Part shown: positions 9,614-18,035 of the stretch, piece by piece
Layout of the letters: each line of letters starts with the position of its first letter
Numbering within the stretch: the first letter of the stretch is position 1
Origin: a bacterium TMED198
GTDB taxonomy: Bacteria > Fidelibacterota > Marinisomatia > SCGC-AAA003-L08 > D37C17
NCBI GenBank assembly: GCA_002170735.1
Contig: NHIV01000069.1
Coordinates: 1-24,163 of the forward strand
Reading direction: 5' to 3'
DNA: 24,163 bases
Notes under the pieces: model-generated
Database searches by the model: none
Seen by the model: the letters and a program-made list of their open reading frames with translations, nothing else
What the model was told of the DNA's origin: nothing
Made by a program: the position numbers and the translations under genes

Positions 9614-9680
9614 AATTAAAATTAAACCCTTTATAAGTATTTTTATAGTATATAATATATAACTTTAATAAAATTGACTG
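9614..9680. promoter_or_regulatory. AT-rich divergent promoter region, caspase-barrel unit and asparaginase-like gene
   Basis: This 67-base, almost pure A/T gap separates two divergent starts and must hold both promoters. A TATAAT at 9651-9656 (+) is a -10 candidate for the rightward gene, but no convincing -35 lies 17 bases upstream. The reverse strand has several TATA-like choices and none stands out. Neither start has a clear Shine-Dalgarno site. Confidence 0.4.
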
Positions 9681-10175
9681 ATGAGTAAAACCATAAAAAT
9701 ATTTGTTACAGGCGGTACTTTTGACAAGGAGTTTAACATGATAAACGGACAGCTCTATTTCAAAGAAACCCACATCAATGAAATTTTAAAACTAGGCCGA
9801 TGTAAGCTTGACTTTGATGTAGAGTCTCTGATGATGGTTGATAGCCTTGATATGACAGAAGAAGAGCGTCAGCTCATTCTTTCAAAGTGTAAGGAAACAG
9901 CCCTTGAGCGTATACTCATTACCCATGGCACCGATACAATGGAAAATACCGCTAAGCTGCTTGGTGAAAATATTACAAACAAAACCATCATCATTACAGG
10001 GGCGATGATCCCCTACAACTTTGGTGCCTCCGATGGGCTCTTTAACTTTGGTAGCGCGTTGTCATTTCTTCAGGTTCTTGAACACGGTGTCTACATAGCC
10101 ATGAACGGTATTTACTTTAAGTGGGACAACGTTAGGAAGAACAAAGACATCGGCATGTTTGAAAAGATCAACTGA
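9681..10175 (+). CDS. Single-domain L-asparaginase-like protein
   Basis: 164 residues, about half the length of a normal asparaginase. It covers only the N-terminal, active-site domain. Visible motifs: TGGTF (10-14, catalytic T13), HGTDTM (82-87, T84 and D85 matching the T89/D90 pair of E. coli AnsB), ITGAM with a following SDG (105-119), and K153 at the position of AnsB K162. The chemistry of the N-domain therefore looks intact, while the C-terminal domain that completes the dimer active site is absent. The next gene begins 2 bases later and is unrelated, so this is not a frameshifted full-length gene. Short asparaginase-domain proteins are known in bacteria, but activity is uncertain. It is probably co-transcribed with the phosphatase downstream; both suit amino-acid metabolism. 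Confidence 0.85.
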   Translation: MSKTIKIFVTGGTFDKEFNMINGQLYFKETHINEILKLGRCKLDFDVESLMMVDSLDMTEEERQLILSKCKETALERILITHGTDTMENTAKLLGENITNKTIIITGAMIPYNFGASDGLFNFGSALSFLQVLEHGVYIAMNGIYFKWDNVRKNKDIGMFEKIN

Positions 10176-10177
10176 GA

Positions 10178-10831
10178 ATGAAACTAATCTTTGATTTCGA
10201 CAGCACCATTATAACATCAGAAACAATTGAGCTCCTTACTGATATATGCATCAGCAATGAAGACCTTCCATCTATTAGGTCTAGAGTTGAGTCTATTACC
10301 AACAAGGCAATGAATGGAGATCTATCTTTTAAAGATGCCCTAAAACAACGCCTAGAAATTCTGAGTCTAAAACGAGATCATATTGATCAAATGAAAAATA
10401 AAATCAAAAAGTACCTATCACCATCTGTTAATAGACACAGAGAATTTTTCAAGAATAATAGAAAAGATATTTTCGTGGTTTCAGGTGGATTTACTGAAAT
10501 AATTTTAGAGGTTTCAAGGGATCTTGAATTACTGGATAACCAGGTCTTTGGAAACACCCTTCTTTTTAAAGGTGAAAGCGTGGTTGGATTTGATCAAACA
10601 AACCCTCTTTGTGAAAGTGGAGGAAAGAGCACTAGAGTTAAATCACTTAACCTAAAATACCCCTCAACTATGATTGGCGATGGATTTACCGATTACGAAG
10701 TAAAGAGAGATGGACAGGCAACCTACTTCGCAGCATATACCGAAAATATCCATAGAAAAAAAGTTGTTGAGCTAGCTGACTTCAAGGTAAGCTCAATGGA
10801 TGAGCTACTAGTCATTATAAATAAAAACTAA
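10178..10831 (+). CDS. serB: Phosphoserine phosphatase (HAD family)
   Basis: 217 residues. It should hydrolyse phosphoserine to serine, the last step of serine synthesis, in the cytoplasm. All HAD motifs are present: DFDST (6-10, nucleophile D6 and acid/base D8), S102 in VSGG, K150 in GGKST, and GDGFTDYE (167-174). The cap region with an ITNKAMNGDLSF stretch and R58 fits the SerB subfamily rather than a generic HAD hydrolase, and the length is normal for the compact form without an ACT domain. It lies 2 bases after the asparaginase-like gene. Its stop codon overlaps the convergent tldE stop (10828-10831), leaving no room for a terminator between them. Confidence 0.88.
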   Translation: MKLIFDFDSTIITSETIELLTDICISNEDLPSIRSRVESITNKAMNGDLSFKDALKQRLEILSLKRDHIDQMKNKIKKYLSPSVNRHREFFKNNRKDIFVVSGGFTEIILEVSRDLELLDNQVFGNTLLFKGESVVGFDQTNPLCESGGKSTRVKSLNLKYPSTMIGDGFTDYEVKRDGQATYFAAYTENIHRKKVVELADFKVSSMDELLVIINKN

Positions 10832-12150
10832 AGAGTAAGCTCAAAGGATCTTAGTAAAACCCCTGGGCAGAAGGTACCCCCAAAGCCTCTTCCATCGTAT
10901 GTACCAATATCAGGATTAAACTGAGACTTATTGGTTGCGTCTTCCATGTTCTCACCAAAGAAGTTATAGATGCTGTCATCAAACCTCATATCGTTAATTG
11001 GCGCAACAATCTCTCCATTTTCAACCCAGAAGCAAGAATATCTAGTCATTCCAGTGATCCTTCCACCTATACGATCACTCCAGTTTAAATAGTGAAGATT
11101 TGAAAGGTAGACACCTCTATCAAGCCTCTTCAGGATATCTTCCTCTGATAGACCTCCAGGATCCATAAAAGGAGCTCTCATTCCCTCTCCTCTACCCGCA
11201 AAGTTTGACTTAACACTGTACTCCTTTGCGGTTCTTGAGCTTACAAGTGTATTCTCCAATGATCCTCTGCTTATTAAGGGCAGAGACTCCGGAGCAACCT
11301 CTCCATCGCTATTAAACTGAGGAACAGTTCCCCTTGAAAAATCTTCTTTCAAACTAAAGCAATTTGAAAGCTTGGCTGAACTACTTCTCATCTTACATAG
11401 AGCGCTATCACCCTGTTGAATTGAGGCCTCACTTACTCCTCCCCAAGAAAACATATCAATAATATCTGATACACCTGCTGGTGCTATATAGGTTCTATAT
11501 GATCCAGGATCAATGGTAATCGAATCAATTTCCATAAGCCTGAGCTTATCTATTGAACCATTCATGTATTTCTCATAGGCCTCTTGATTCCATGTTGTAT
11601 CTGCAAATGTAGCCTTTACCATCTTTTTTGCTGATGTTACAAGAGAGTAGTCAAGTGAGAAGGTATCTGTTGAGAACCAATGAGATAAGCCCTTTGAGTT
11701 TAAGTTTCCACAAAAGACCTTTCCTGATGCCCATATTCCAGATAGATCATTTCCCTTCATAGCAGGCACAAGAGCCTCAACAGTTTCTGAAGGCTCCAAC
11801 AAACTTCCACTGTACTCATTGCTAGAACCATCTCCAGCCTTTGGAAAAATTACAAAGGGATCTTCAGGAAGAGAATCAATCTCCTTCCTAATCCTTGTAA
11901 GCTCATCAAGACCACGAATAGTATCATCTTCCAAATCACCGCTGCATGTCATTGATCCATCGCTTACTTTGTTGCCAGATATAAGTTTTATGCTAAGGTT
12001 TAGATCCTCAACTGTTCCAAGCTGCCTTACCTTGGCGTTGTTGAACCTTACAAAATGACTCTTTTCACCATTTACTGATACGAAAAGATGCTCATTTGCT
12101 TTAATTTCATTCATCATTCTTGATCCTAGACTTTCAAAATAATTTTTCAT
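10828..12150 (-). CDS. tldE: TldE/PmbA-type partner of the TldD peptidase
   Basis: 440 residues, near the usual length for PmbA/TldE. It matches the TldD/PmbA family throughout but lacks HExxxH, as expected for the non-catalytic subunit; the equivalent region reads IAPAGVSDIIDMFSWG. The C-terminus ends in the family's glycine/cysteine-rich segment. TldD and TldE form a heterodimer that unfolds and cuts small peptides; in E. coli it matures microcin B17 and degrades the CcdA antitoxin. The ATG overlaps the tldD stop by one base, and a strong Shine-Dalgarno site lies 4 bases upstream inside tldD. It is convergent with serB. Confidence 0.9.
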   Translation of the reverse strand: MKNYFESLGSRMMNEIKANEHLFVSVNGEKSHFVRFNNAKVRQLGTVEDLNLSIKLISGNKVSDGSMTCSGDLEDDTIRGLDELTRIRKEIDSLPEDPFVIFPKAGDGSSNEYSGSLLEPSETVEALVPAMKGNDLSGIWASGKVFCGNLNSKGLSHWFSTDTFSLDYSLVTSAKKMVKATFADTTWNQEAYEKYMNGSIDKLRLMEIDSITIDPGSYRTYIAPAGVSDIIDMFSWGGVSEASIQQGDSALCKMRSSSAKLSNCFSLKEDFSRGTVPQFNSDGEVAPESLPLISRGSLENTLVSSRTAKEYSVKSNFAGRGEGMRAPFMDPGGLSEEDILKRLDRGVYLSNLHYLNWSDRIGGRITGMTRYSCFWVENGEIVAPINDMRFDDSIYNFFGENMEDATNKSQFNPDIGTYDGRGFGGTFCPGVLLRSFELTL

Positions 12151-13580
12151 TAAGCACCTCCAAAAATTTCTATATCATTGAACTTGCATACGGGTGATGC
12201 GTGTCCAACTCGTATTGATTGATTAGGCTCACCCTTTCCACAGTATGGGGTTCCGTATACATCAAACGTATCGTTGTTACCAACCATTGATAAACTATTC
12301 CAAAATGGAGTTGAGATTGCCCTGTAGTTGGGGTTTTTTAGAGTCTTAGTAAGCTTTCCATTTTCGATGAGCTTGGCGTACTCGCAGCCAAACTGAAACT
12401 TATTCCTGTAGTCATCAATTGACCATGATCGATTGGTTTGCATAAAAACACCTCTTTCAACTGATGATATAATATCATCAAAGGTTGAACTGCCTGGCTC
12501 AACGTTAAGGTTCGCCATTCGATCAATTGGGGCTCTGTTCCAATCACTAGACCTAAAGTTTGCCACACCTGGAACTTTTGATCTTATCTGACTCTCTTTG
12601 CCTCCTAGCCCTCTAACTAAGAGCCCATCTTTAATTATAAATTCCTTATCAGCTTTCATCCCACCATCATCATATCCATAAGATGCAAATTCATTTGATA
12701 TAGTTGGATCAAAAGTAACATTTAAAAGATTAGATCCATACTGCAAGGTTCCAAAGTCATCAAGATTAACAAAGCTCCAACCAGCGTAGTTCCTCTCATC
12801 TCCGAGAATTCTATCAATCTCAAGCGCGTGGCCAATGCTTTCATGAATTTGAAGCATCATCTGATCAGAGTCAAGAACCAAATCCATTTTTTCTGTTGGA
12901 CATTCATCTGCATCTAGAAGTTCAACTGCTTGAGATCCAATTGTATTGCACTTTTCAATAATACTGTTTTCATCTAGAAGCTCCATACCAACCTGCTGAT
13001 TTTTGTCTTCTTCAGTTCTCTTCTGTATAACGTTCCCATCCTGTGAAGTTGCACTAAAACTTGTTCCAACGTACAAGAAATCCTGATTAATATCAGATCC
13101 ATTTGAAGATACAAAGTGGGAGCTGCTTTCCACTACACCAGTTGCTGCATGAACGCTTACAATCTTATCTGATACCTTTAGAGCATCATTGGCCTTTAGC
13201 ATCATTTCATTTATTCTGCCTGGGCTTATATCGTTCTGAAGCATTTTATAAGGTGAGGAGTAGTTGCCACTATTAGCAGGCCTTGACTCTGAGGTGAATG
13301 AATGTACAGAGTATCTTGAAGCTGCATGTGCATATTTACATGCTCTTTCTGCAGCACTCTGAATTGATTCCATCGTTATGCTTGGAGTTGCAAAGTATGC
13401 AAACTGACCGTTGCAAAGAACCTCAACCATCACTCCACAGCTAGTGTGCCTCGTGTTGGCTTGGGGATTACCATCTCTAATAACTCTCCACGTTGTTGAT
13501 TCTTTAAGCAACCTTAGCCCAACCCAATCAGCTTTCACATCTAGTTTATTCAAAATAGACTTTAGATTAAAATTTTTCAT
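12150..13580 (-). CDS. tldD: TldD metallopeptidase, catalytic subunit
   Basis: 476 residues from the chosen ATG. The zinc site is complete: HESIGH at 246-251 and C447 in the CGKG motif, equivalent to the H262/H266/C454 set of E. coli TldD. An in-frame ATG at 13637 would add 19 residues of poor quality (MRHHPLINLN...). I chose the one at 13580 because the family begins close to this point and the longer version would run through an inverted repeat. It forms an operon with tldE. It is divergent from a peptide ABC transporter, so peptide turnover is the likely context. Cytoplasmic. Confidence 0.92.
   Translation of the reverse strand: MKNFNLKSILNKLDVKADWVGLRLLKESTTWRVIRDGNPQANTRHTSCGVMVEVLCNGQFAYFATPSITMESIQSAAERACKYAHAASRYSVHSFTSESRPANSGNYSSPYKMLQNDISPGRINEMMLKANDALKVSDKIVSVHAATGVVESSSHFVSSNGSDINQDFLYVGTSFSATSQDGNVIQKRTEEDKNQQVGMELLDENSIIEKCNTIGSQAVELLDADECPTEKMDLVLDSDQMMLQIHESIGHALEIDRILGDERNYAGWSFVNLDDFGTLQYGSNLLNVTFDPTISNEFASYGYDDGGMKADKEFIIKDGLLVRGLGGKESQIRSKVPGVANFRSSDWNRAPIDRMANLNVEPGSSTFDDIISSVERGVFMQTNRSWSIDDYRNKFQFGCEYAKLIENGKLTKTLKNPNYRAISTPFWNSLSMVGNNDTFDVYGTPYCGKGEPNQSIRVGHASPVCKFNDIEIFGGA
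12155..12161 (-). promoter_or_regulatory. Strong Shine-Dalgarno site for tldE
   Basis: Read on the minus strand this is GGAGGTG, 4 bases before the tldE ATG. It lies inside the last codons of tldD (the Gly-Gly of the C-terminal FGGA). It is one of only two clear ribosome-binding sites in the window, and it supports coupled translation of the two subunits. Confidence 0.7.
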
Positions 13581-13606
13581 ATTTATAGTATATTTATTTT
13601 TTTGTG

Positions 13607-13655
13607 AATTCAAATTTATCAATGGGTGGTGTCGCATCCAATAGAAATTTGAATT
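13607..13655. promoter_or_regulatory. Extended inverted repeat, possible operator
   Basis: AATTCAAATTT at 13607-13617 is the exact reverse complement of 13645-13655. Inside, 13621-13628 and 13635-13642 pair at 7 of 8 positions (one of them G-T) around a 6-base loop. The whole forms a 49-base imperfect palindrome centred between the two divergent units. Possible roles are a dimeric regulator site or an mRNA leader hairpin; AT-rich chance palindromes are also possible. Confidence 0.45.
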
Positions 13656-13710
13656 TTATATTCAGTATTTAAAGTTAAAAGTGTTAATTTTTAGGCTAAT
13701 TTTATTTCCC

Positions 13711-13715
13711 GGAGA
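13711..13715 (+). promoter_or_regulatory. Shine-Dalgarno site that sets the start of the binding-protein gene
   Basis: GGAGA lies 7 bases before the ATG at 13723. This favours that start over the in-frame GTG at 13681, and the resulting N-terminus is a clean signal peptide. Confidence 0.7.
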
Positions 13716-13722
13716 TTTGTAT

Positions 13723-15627
13723 ATGAAACCTAAAATGATGATTATTTTGTTGATTAGTCTTACTACTACATTATTTGCTGACAGTAGCTTTGACTATGTT
13801 AAGGTGCCATCAGGTGCTGATCCCTCAGTTTCTGCTGCTGATGGTGGAGAAGGCTTTGAAGAAGTTGCAAAATCACTTGGCTATCAGAGCCATGAATTTA
13901 CAAATGATGATGTTAAGTTCTTTGGCGATAAAAATGCAATAAAGGGTGGAACACTCAAGGACTACTCTAGTAGATTTCCAGCTACCATGAGGTTGTTTGG
14001 AAAGGAAGCTAACTATTTGGAAAACTACTGGATAGAGTTACTATGCTATGAAACTCTTCTTGAATTACACCCTGTAACCTATGAACCCGTAGTGCCAAGA
14101 CTTGCCACACATTGGAAAATATCTGATGATAAAACACAGTTTTGGTTTAGGATAAATCCAGATGCTAGATGGGCTGATGGGCGAAGAGTAACAGCGGATG
14201 ACGTGGTTGCAACTTGGTTTCTTAGAATGGATGAAACCATTCTTGATCCTTCTCAGCAAGTATCATTTGATAAATTTGAAGAGCCTGTAGCTGAAAGTAT
14301 GTATATAGTTAGTGTTGTTTCAAAGGAACCTCAATGGAGAAACTTCCAAATTTTTGCAGCTGGTATGTCTATTCTTCCAGCCTACTATGTTGATCAGGTT
14401 GATGGATCAGAGTATCTAGAAAAATATCAGTTTTCTATGATGCCTAACTCGGGTCCATATATTTTAAAAAATGAAGATATAGTTAATCAAGAAAGTTATA
14501 AACTAACTAGAAGAGATGACTTCTGGGCCAAGGATCATATTCAAAATAGATATCGTTTCAACTTTGATGCAATCAGCTGGTTTGTAATCAAGGACAACTA
14601 CACACTTCCTCTTGAAAAGTTCAAGAAAGGCGAGTTTGACTATCAAGAAGTTGGGAGGTCAAGGGTGTGGGTTGAAGATTTAGTTGAAGAGAAGGTTGAG
14701 CCTATTAAAATGGGTTGGATAAAAAAGCATCGAATTTTTTCAGATAGACCTGCTGGAACAAGTGGCTATGGCTTCAATATGAGAAAATTTCCATTCAATG
14801 ATAAGAATATTAGATACGCTTTTGGATATCTGTATGATAGAGAAAAGATGAACAGAGACCTTTACTACAATGAGTATGAGATGATGCACTCTTGGTTTTC
14901 AGGAACAATGTATGAGAATGATGATAACCCTGAAGTTCTATTTAATCCAGATAAAGCAATGAAGCACTTGAAACTAGCTGGTTTTGATAAAAAAAATGAA
15001 GAGGGAATACTAGTAAATAATAAAGGTAAGCCTTTAAGTTTTACTATAAATATTGCAAAGACCAGTGCCTATATGGTTACTCCTGTTCAGAACATGCTCA
15101 AACAGTATGGGGTTGACATGCAGATCGTTAACATGGATGGAACTACTCAGTGGAAGAACTTGCAAGAAAGAAATTTTACAATTAATATGCACTCCTACAC
15201 TGGAGGTGTTCACCCTTCAATTGAGCAGTGGTTCAGATCAGATCTTGCAGATATGAATGATAACAACAACTACTTTGGGTTTAAAAATGATAGAGTAGAT
15301 CAGCTTATTAAAGACTACAATGCTGAGTTTGATCTTAAAAAAAGAATTAAAATAGGAAAAGAAATTGATAAGATTGTTTGCGAGGTGCATCCTGTATCTT
15401 ATGGAATTAAGAGGCTTTACCGAAGGTTTGTTTTCTGGGATAAGTTTGGCTATCCTGAATATATGGTTGATCGATTCGTTGGAAACAGTCAATCAATTTT
15501 CATGCTATGGTGGATTGATCCCGAAAAAGAAGCTAGACTTGAAGAGTCAAAGAAGAGCAATAAACAGCTTCCTGTTTCAGATGTTGATATAAAATTTTGG
15601 CCCAAATGGAATAAGAAAAATAAATAG
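13723..15627 (+). CDS. yejA: YejA-type periplasmic peptide-binding protein
   Basis: 634 residues from the ATG with a good Shine-Dalgarno site. The N-terminus MKPKMMIILLISLTTTLFADS is a signal peptide without a lipobox. The body is a family 5 solute-binding protein with the family motif WADGRRVTADDVVATW (about 155-170). Details point to YejA rather than OppA or DppA: FNMRKFPFNDKNIRYAFGYLYDRE is close to the YejA stretch around FNTRRPPFDDPRVRQALAYL, and the C-terminal RFVFWDKFGYPE matches the YejA pattern. The role is to capture peptides in the periplasm for the membrane complex encoded next. In E. coli the system also imports microcin C. The first permease gene starts 5 bases after the stop. 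Confidence 0.87.
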   Translation: MKPKMMIILLISLTTTLFADSSFDYVKVPSGADPSVSAADGGEGFEEVAKSLGYQSHEFTNDDVKFFGDKNAIKGGTLKDYSSRFPATMRLFGKEANYLENYWIELLCYETLLELHPVTYEPVVPRLATHWKISDDKTQFWFRINPDARWADGRRVTADDVVATWFLRMDETILDPSQQVSFDKFEEPVAESMYIVSVVSKEPQWRNFQIFAAGMSILPAYYVDQVDGSEYLEKYQFSMMPNSGPYILKNEDIVNQESYKLTRRDDFWAKDHIQNRYRFNFDAISWFVIKDNYTLPLEKFKKGEFDYQEVGRSRVWVEDLVEEKVEPIKMGWIKKHRIFSDRPAGTSGYGFNMRKFPFNDKNIRYAFGYLYDREKMNRDLYYNEYEMMHSWFSGTMYENDDNPEVLFNPDKAMKHLKLAGFDKKNEEGILVNNKGKPLSFTINIAKTSAYMVTPVQNMLKQYGVDMQIVNMDGTTQWKNLQERNFTINMHSYTGGVHPSIEQWFRSDLADMNDNNNYFGFKNDRVDQLIKDYNAEFDLKKRIKIGKEIDKIVCEVHPVSYGIKRLYRRFVFWDKFGYPEYMVDRFVGNSQSIFMLWWIDPEKEARLEESKKSNKQLPVSDVDIKFWPKWNKKNK

Positions 15628-15632
15628 TATAT

Positions 15633-16967
15633 ATGTTTAACTATGTAATAAGACGACTTCTTCTTATGGTTCCTACTTTTCTTGGAGCAACGCTTCTTGT
15701 CTTTGTTATTCTACAAATGGCACCAGGAGGTCCTTTAGAAAAAACTGTTATGCAGATGCAAAAAGGAGCACCATCGGGAGGTGGCGCTAGTGAGGGTGGT
15801 GCTAGTGGGAACTCATCTTCTAGTTCGGGCACATTACTTCCAAAAAGAGCATTGAAGGAGCTTGAACGATTCTATGGATTTGATAAACCGATATGGCAAA
15901 GATATCTTATTTGGCTGGGTGTATGGCCACGTGAAATAAAACATCGCAATGTTTCTTTTAAACTTGGAGAAAATGAAAAAAAGAAGAACATGGGAAAGAG
16001 GAGGTTTGCCTACATAAAGAGAGAGGGATCATCCCTATCTGTTTTTGACAAAGAAGGTAAACCAAGTACATTATGGAAGGCTCGATTTGATATGGATATT
16101 TCTGATGAAGAAATTGAAAACTTTGAAAACCTTAAGAATCAGGGAAAACTATCAGAAATTAAAAAATTAGAAGCAACAGTCTATGAAACTGAATTCTCTG
16201 GAGTCTTAACTGGTAACCTTGGTAAATCATATACATATCAACAGCCCGTAACAGAGGTTATGAAGCCACGGTTTAAAGTTTCTATTATGCTAGGGCTAAC
16301 TGGATGGATTATTGCATATTTAGTTTGTATCCCACTTGGAATAAAAAAAGCTTTGCGTCATGGATCAAGATTTGATCTTATTTCTAGTGTAATTGTTTTT
16401 ATGGCATACTCAATTCCTGGGTGGGCTTTTGGTGGGGTACTTCTTGTCTTGTTTGGAGGAGGGTCTTTCTGGGATGTTTTTCCTCTTGGTGGACTTCATT
16501 CTCCACAAGAGGTGTGGCAGGATCTAAGTTTCTTTGGAAAAGTACTTGACCAGATTCATCATGCAATACTTCCTATTATTGCTTGGACAATAGGTAGCTT
16601 CGCATCTCTTACTGTTTTAATGAAAAATAGTCTCCTTGATAATATGTCCCAAGACTACATAAGAACTGCCTTTGCCAAAGGTTTATCTGAAAAGAGAGTT
16701 ATATGGGTTCATGCAATTAGAAACTCCATAATTCCTATTGCATCTGGAATAGGATATATCATTGCAACAATTATTGCGGGTTCATACTTTATCGAAATGA
16801 TTTTTAATATTAATGGGTTTGGAAAGATGGGATACCAAGCTATTCTTGATAGAGACTATCCTATTACTATGGGATTTTTAGTTGTTGCTGTTCTTATTCG
16901 TTTGATTGCTAATCTACTTTCTGATTTAGCTCTTGCTGCAGTTGATCCGAGGATAAGATTTAAATAA
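15633..16967 (+). CDS. yejB: YejB-type ABC permease with an enlarged periplasmic loop
   Basis: 444 residues; E. coli YejB has about 364. The N-terminus (IRRLLLMVPTFLGATLLVF... QMAPGGPL) and the core (IPLGIKKALRHGSRFD, LDRDYPITMG, VDPRI) follow YejB closely. The EAA loop that docks with the ATPase is at about 342-368. The extra length is a Gly/Ser-rich stretch (45-66) and about 95 charged, Lys/Glu-rich residues between IWLGVW (93-98) and GNLGKS (194-199), after the first membrane segment, where the loop should face the periplasm. The added loop may contact the binding protein or cell wall (inference). Its stop is directly followed by the yejE start. Confidence 0.88.
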   Translation: MFNYVIRRLLLMVPTFLGATLLVFVILQMAPGGPLEKTVMQMQKGAPSGGGASEGGASGNSSSSSGTLLPKRALKELERFYGFDKPIWQRYLIWLGVWPREIKHRNVSFKLGENEKKKNMGKRRFAYIKREGSSLSVFDKEGKPSTLWKARFDMDISDEEIENFENLKNQGKLSEIKKLEATVYETEFSGVLTGNLGKSYTYQQPVTEVMKPRFKVSIMLGLTGWIIAYLVCIPLGIKKALRHGSRFDLISSVIVFMAYSIPGWAFGGVLLVLFGGGSFWDVFPLGGLHSPQEVWQDLSFFGKVLDQIHHAILPIIAWTIGSFASLTVLMKNSLLDNMSQDYIRTAFAKGLSEKRVIWVHAIRNSIIPIASGIGYIIATIIAGSYFIEMIFNINGFGKMGYQAILDRDYPITMGFLVVAVLIRLIANLLSDLALAAVDPRIRFK

Positions 16968-18035
16968 ATGGATAAAATGATTACAAAGTCTGAATCTATA
17001 AATCAAAAAAGATGGAAAAAATTTAAATCTATAAAAAGAGGTTACTACTCTTTTATAGCATTAGTTACACTCTATATCTTATCGTTGTTTCTACCTTTAT
17101 TTATTAATAGTAAAGCTCTTTTAGTTAAATATGAAGGTAGCTATTACCTACCAGCTATTGTTGATGCAATTCCAGGTTTAAACTCTTACTATGATGGATC
17201 TATATTTAATCAAGATATTGCAGGAGAAGCAAACTTTAGACACCTTCAAAGAAAATGGAAAGGTACAAATAATTGGGTTATTATGCCTCTCTATCCATTC
17301 AATCCTTATGAAGATATAACCAACAACGAAAGTAAAATGTATGAGGCTCCTTCATCTACTCACTGGTTTGGAACTGATGATACAGGAAGAGACGTTTTTG
17401 CTAGAATGTGCTATGCCTTTAACATTTCAATTTCTTTTGCTTTCATACTTACAGTACTAAACTATATTATAGGAGTAAGCATTGGAGGTGCGATGGGATA
17501 TTTTGGAGGAAAATTTGATTTATTCTTCCAACGTCTAATTGAAATTTGGTCATCTATGCCTCTTCTCTTTGTTGTAATAATTATTAGTTCAATATTAGAG
17601 CCTACATTTGTTCTTCTAATCTTTATTTATACACTAGTAAACTGGATATTTTTAACTTACTACATGAGAGCAGAGTTTTACAGGGAAAAGTCAAAGGACT
17701 ACGTTAGTGCTGCAATTTCAATGGGCCAGAGCAATACAAAAATTATTTTCAAACATATTTTACCAAATTCTCTAGTTCCTGTTATTACATATTTCCCATT
17801 CTCTATGGTTGGTGGAATACTTGTATTGGTTAGCCTTGATTTCCTTGGTTTTGGGCTTGCTCCCCCTACACCTAGTTGGGGCCAGATTCTATATGTTGGA
17901 CTCTCAAATATAACTAAGTGGTGGATGGTATTTGCACCGATTATGGCACAATTTTTTACTCTTCTATCTATTGTATTTATTGGAGAAGCAATTCGAGAGG
18001 CATTTGATCCAAAAATTTATTCAAGGCTACGTTAA
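16968..18035 (+). CDS. yejE: YejE-type ABC permease
   Basis: 355 residues, near the E. coli length. An N-terminal membrane segment (about 27-47) and a periplasmic loop precede the DppC/OppC-family core: FGTDDTGRDVFAR (134-146), the EAA loop (about 245-271, YVSAAISMG...HILPNS) and DFLGFGLAPPTPSWG (291-305), which is characteristic of this permease class. It pairs with the YejB-type permease to form the channel. ATG follows the previous stop with no gap; an ATG three codons later is an alternative start. The stop overlaps the next ATG by one base (TAATG). Confidence 0.9.
   Translation: MDKMITKSESINQKRWKKFKSIKRGYYSFIALVTLYILSLFLPLFINSKALLVKYEGSYYLPAIVDAIPGLNSYYDGSIFNQDIAGEANFRHLQRKWKGTNNWVIMPLYPFNPYEDITNNESKMYEAPSSTHWFGTDDTGRDVFARMCYAFNISISFAFILTVLNYIIGVSIGGAMGYFGGKFDLFFQRLIEIWSSMPLLFVVIIISSILEPTFVLLIFIYTLVNWIFLTYYMRAEFYREKSKDYVSAAISMGQSNTKIIFKHILPNSLVPVITYFPFSMVGGILVLVSLDFLGFGLAPPTPSWGQILYVGLSNITKWWMVFAPIMAQFFTLLSIVFIGEAIREAFDPKIYSRLR

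Larger units (their letters stand above)
13581..13722. promoter_or_regulatory. Divergent regulatory region between tldDE and the peptide transporter
   Basis: This 142-base AT-rich gap must carry promoters for both units. It contains a long inverted repeat (listed separately) and a TTGAAT at 13649-13654 that could be a weak -35 for the rightward operon, although no good -10 follows at standard spacing. A shared regulator acting here would link the two units; that is inference. Confidence 0.45.

Noticed and set aside
9681..10831. Frameshifted full-length asparaginase
   Set aside because: The downstream frame is a complete phosphoserine phosphatase with its own start and all motifs; no asparaginase C-domain remnant is present.
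13581..13637. Longer tldD start at the upstream ATG
   Set aside because: It adds 19 residues unlike the family N-terminus and would place coding sequence through the inverted repeat; the ATG at 13580 fits better.
13681..13722. GTG start for the binding-protein gene
   Set aside because: The ATG at 13723 has a good Shine-Dalgarno site and gives a clean signal peptide.
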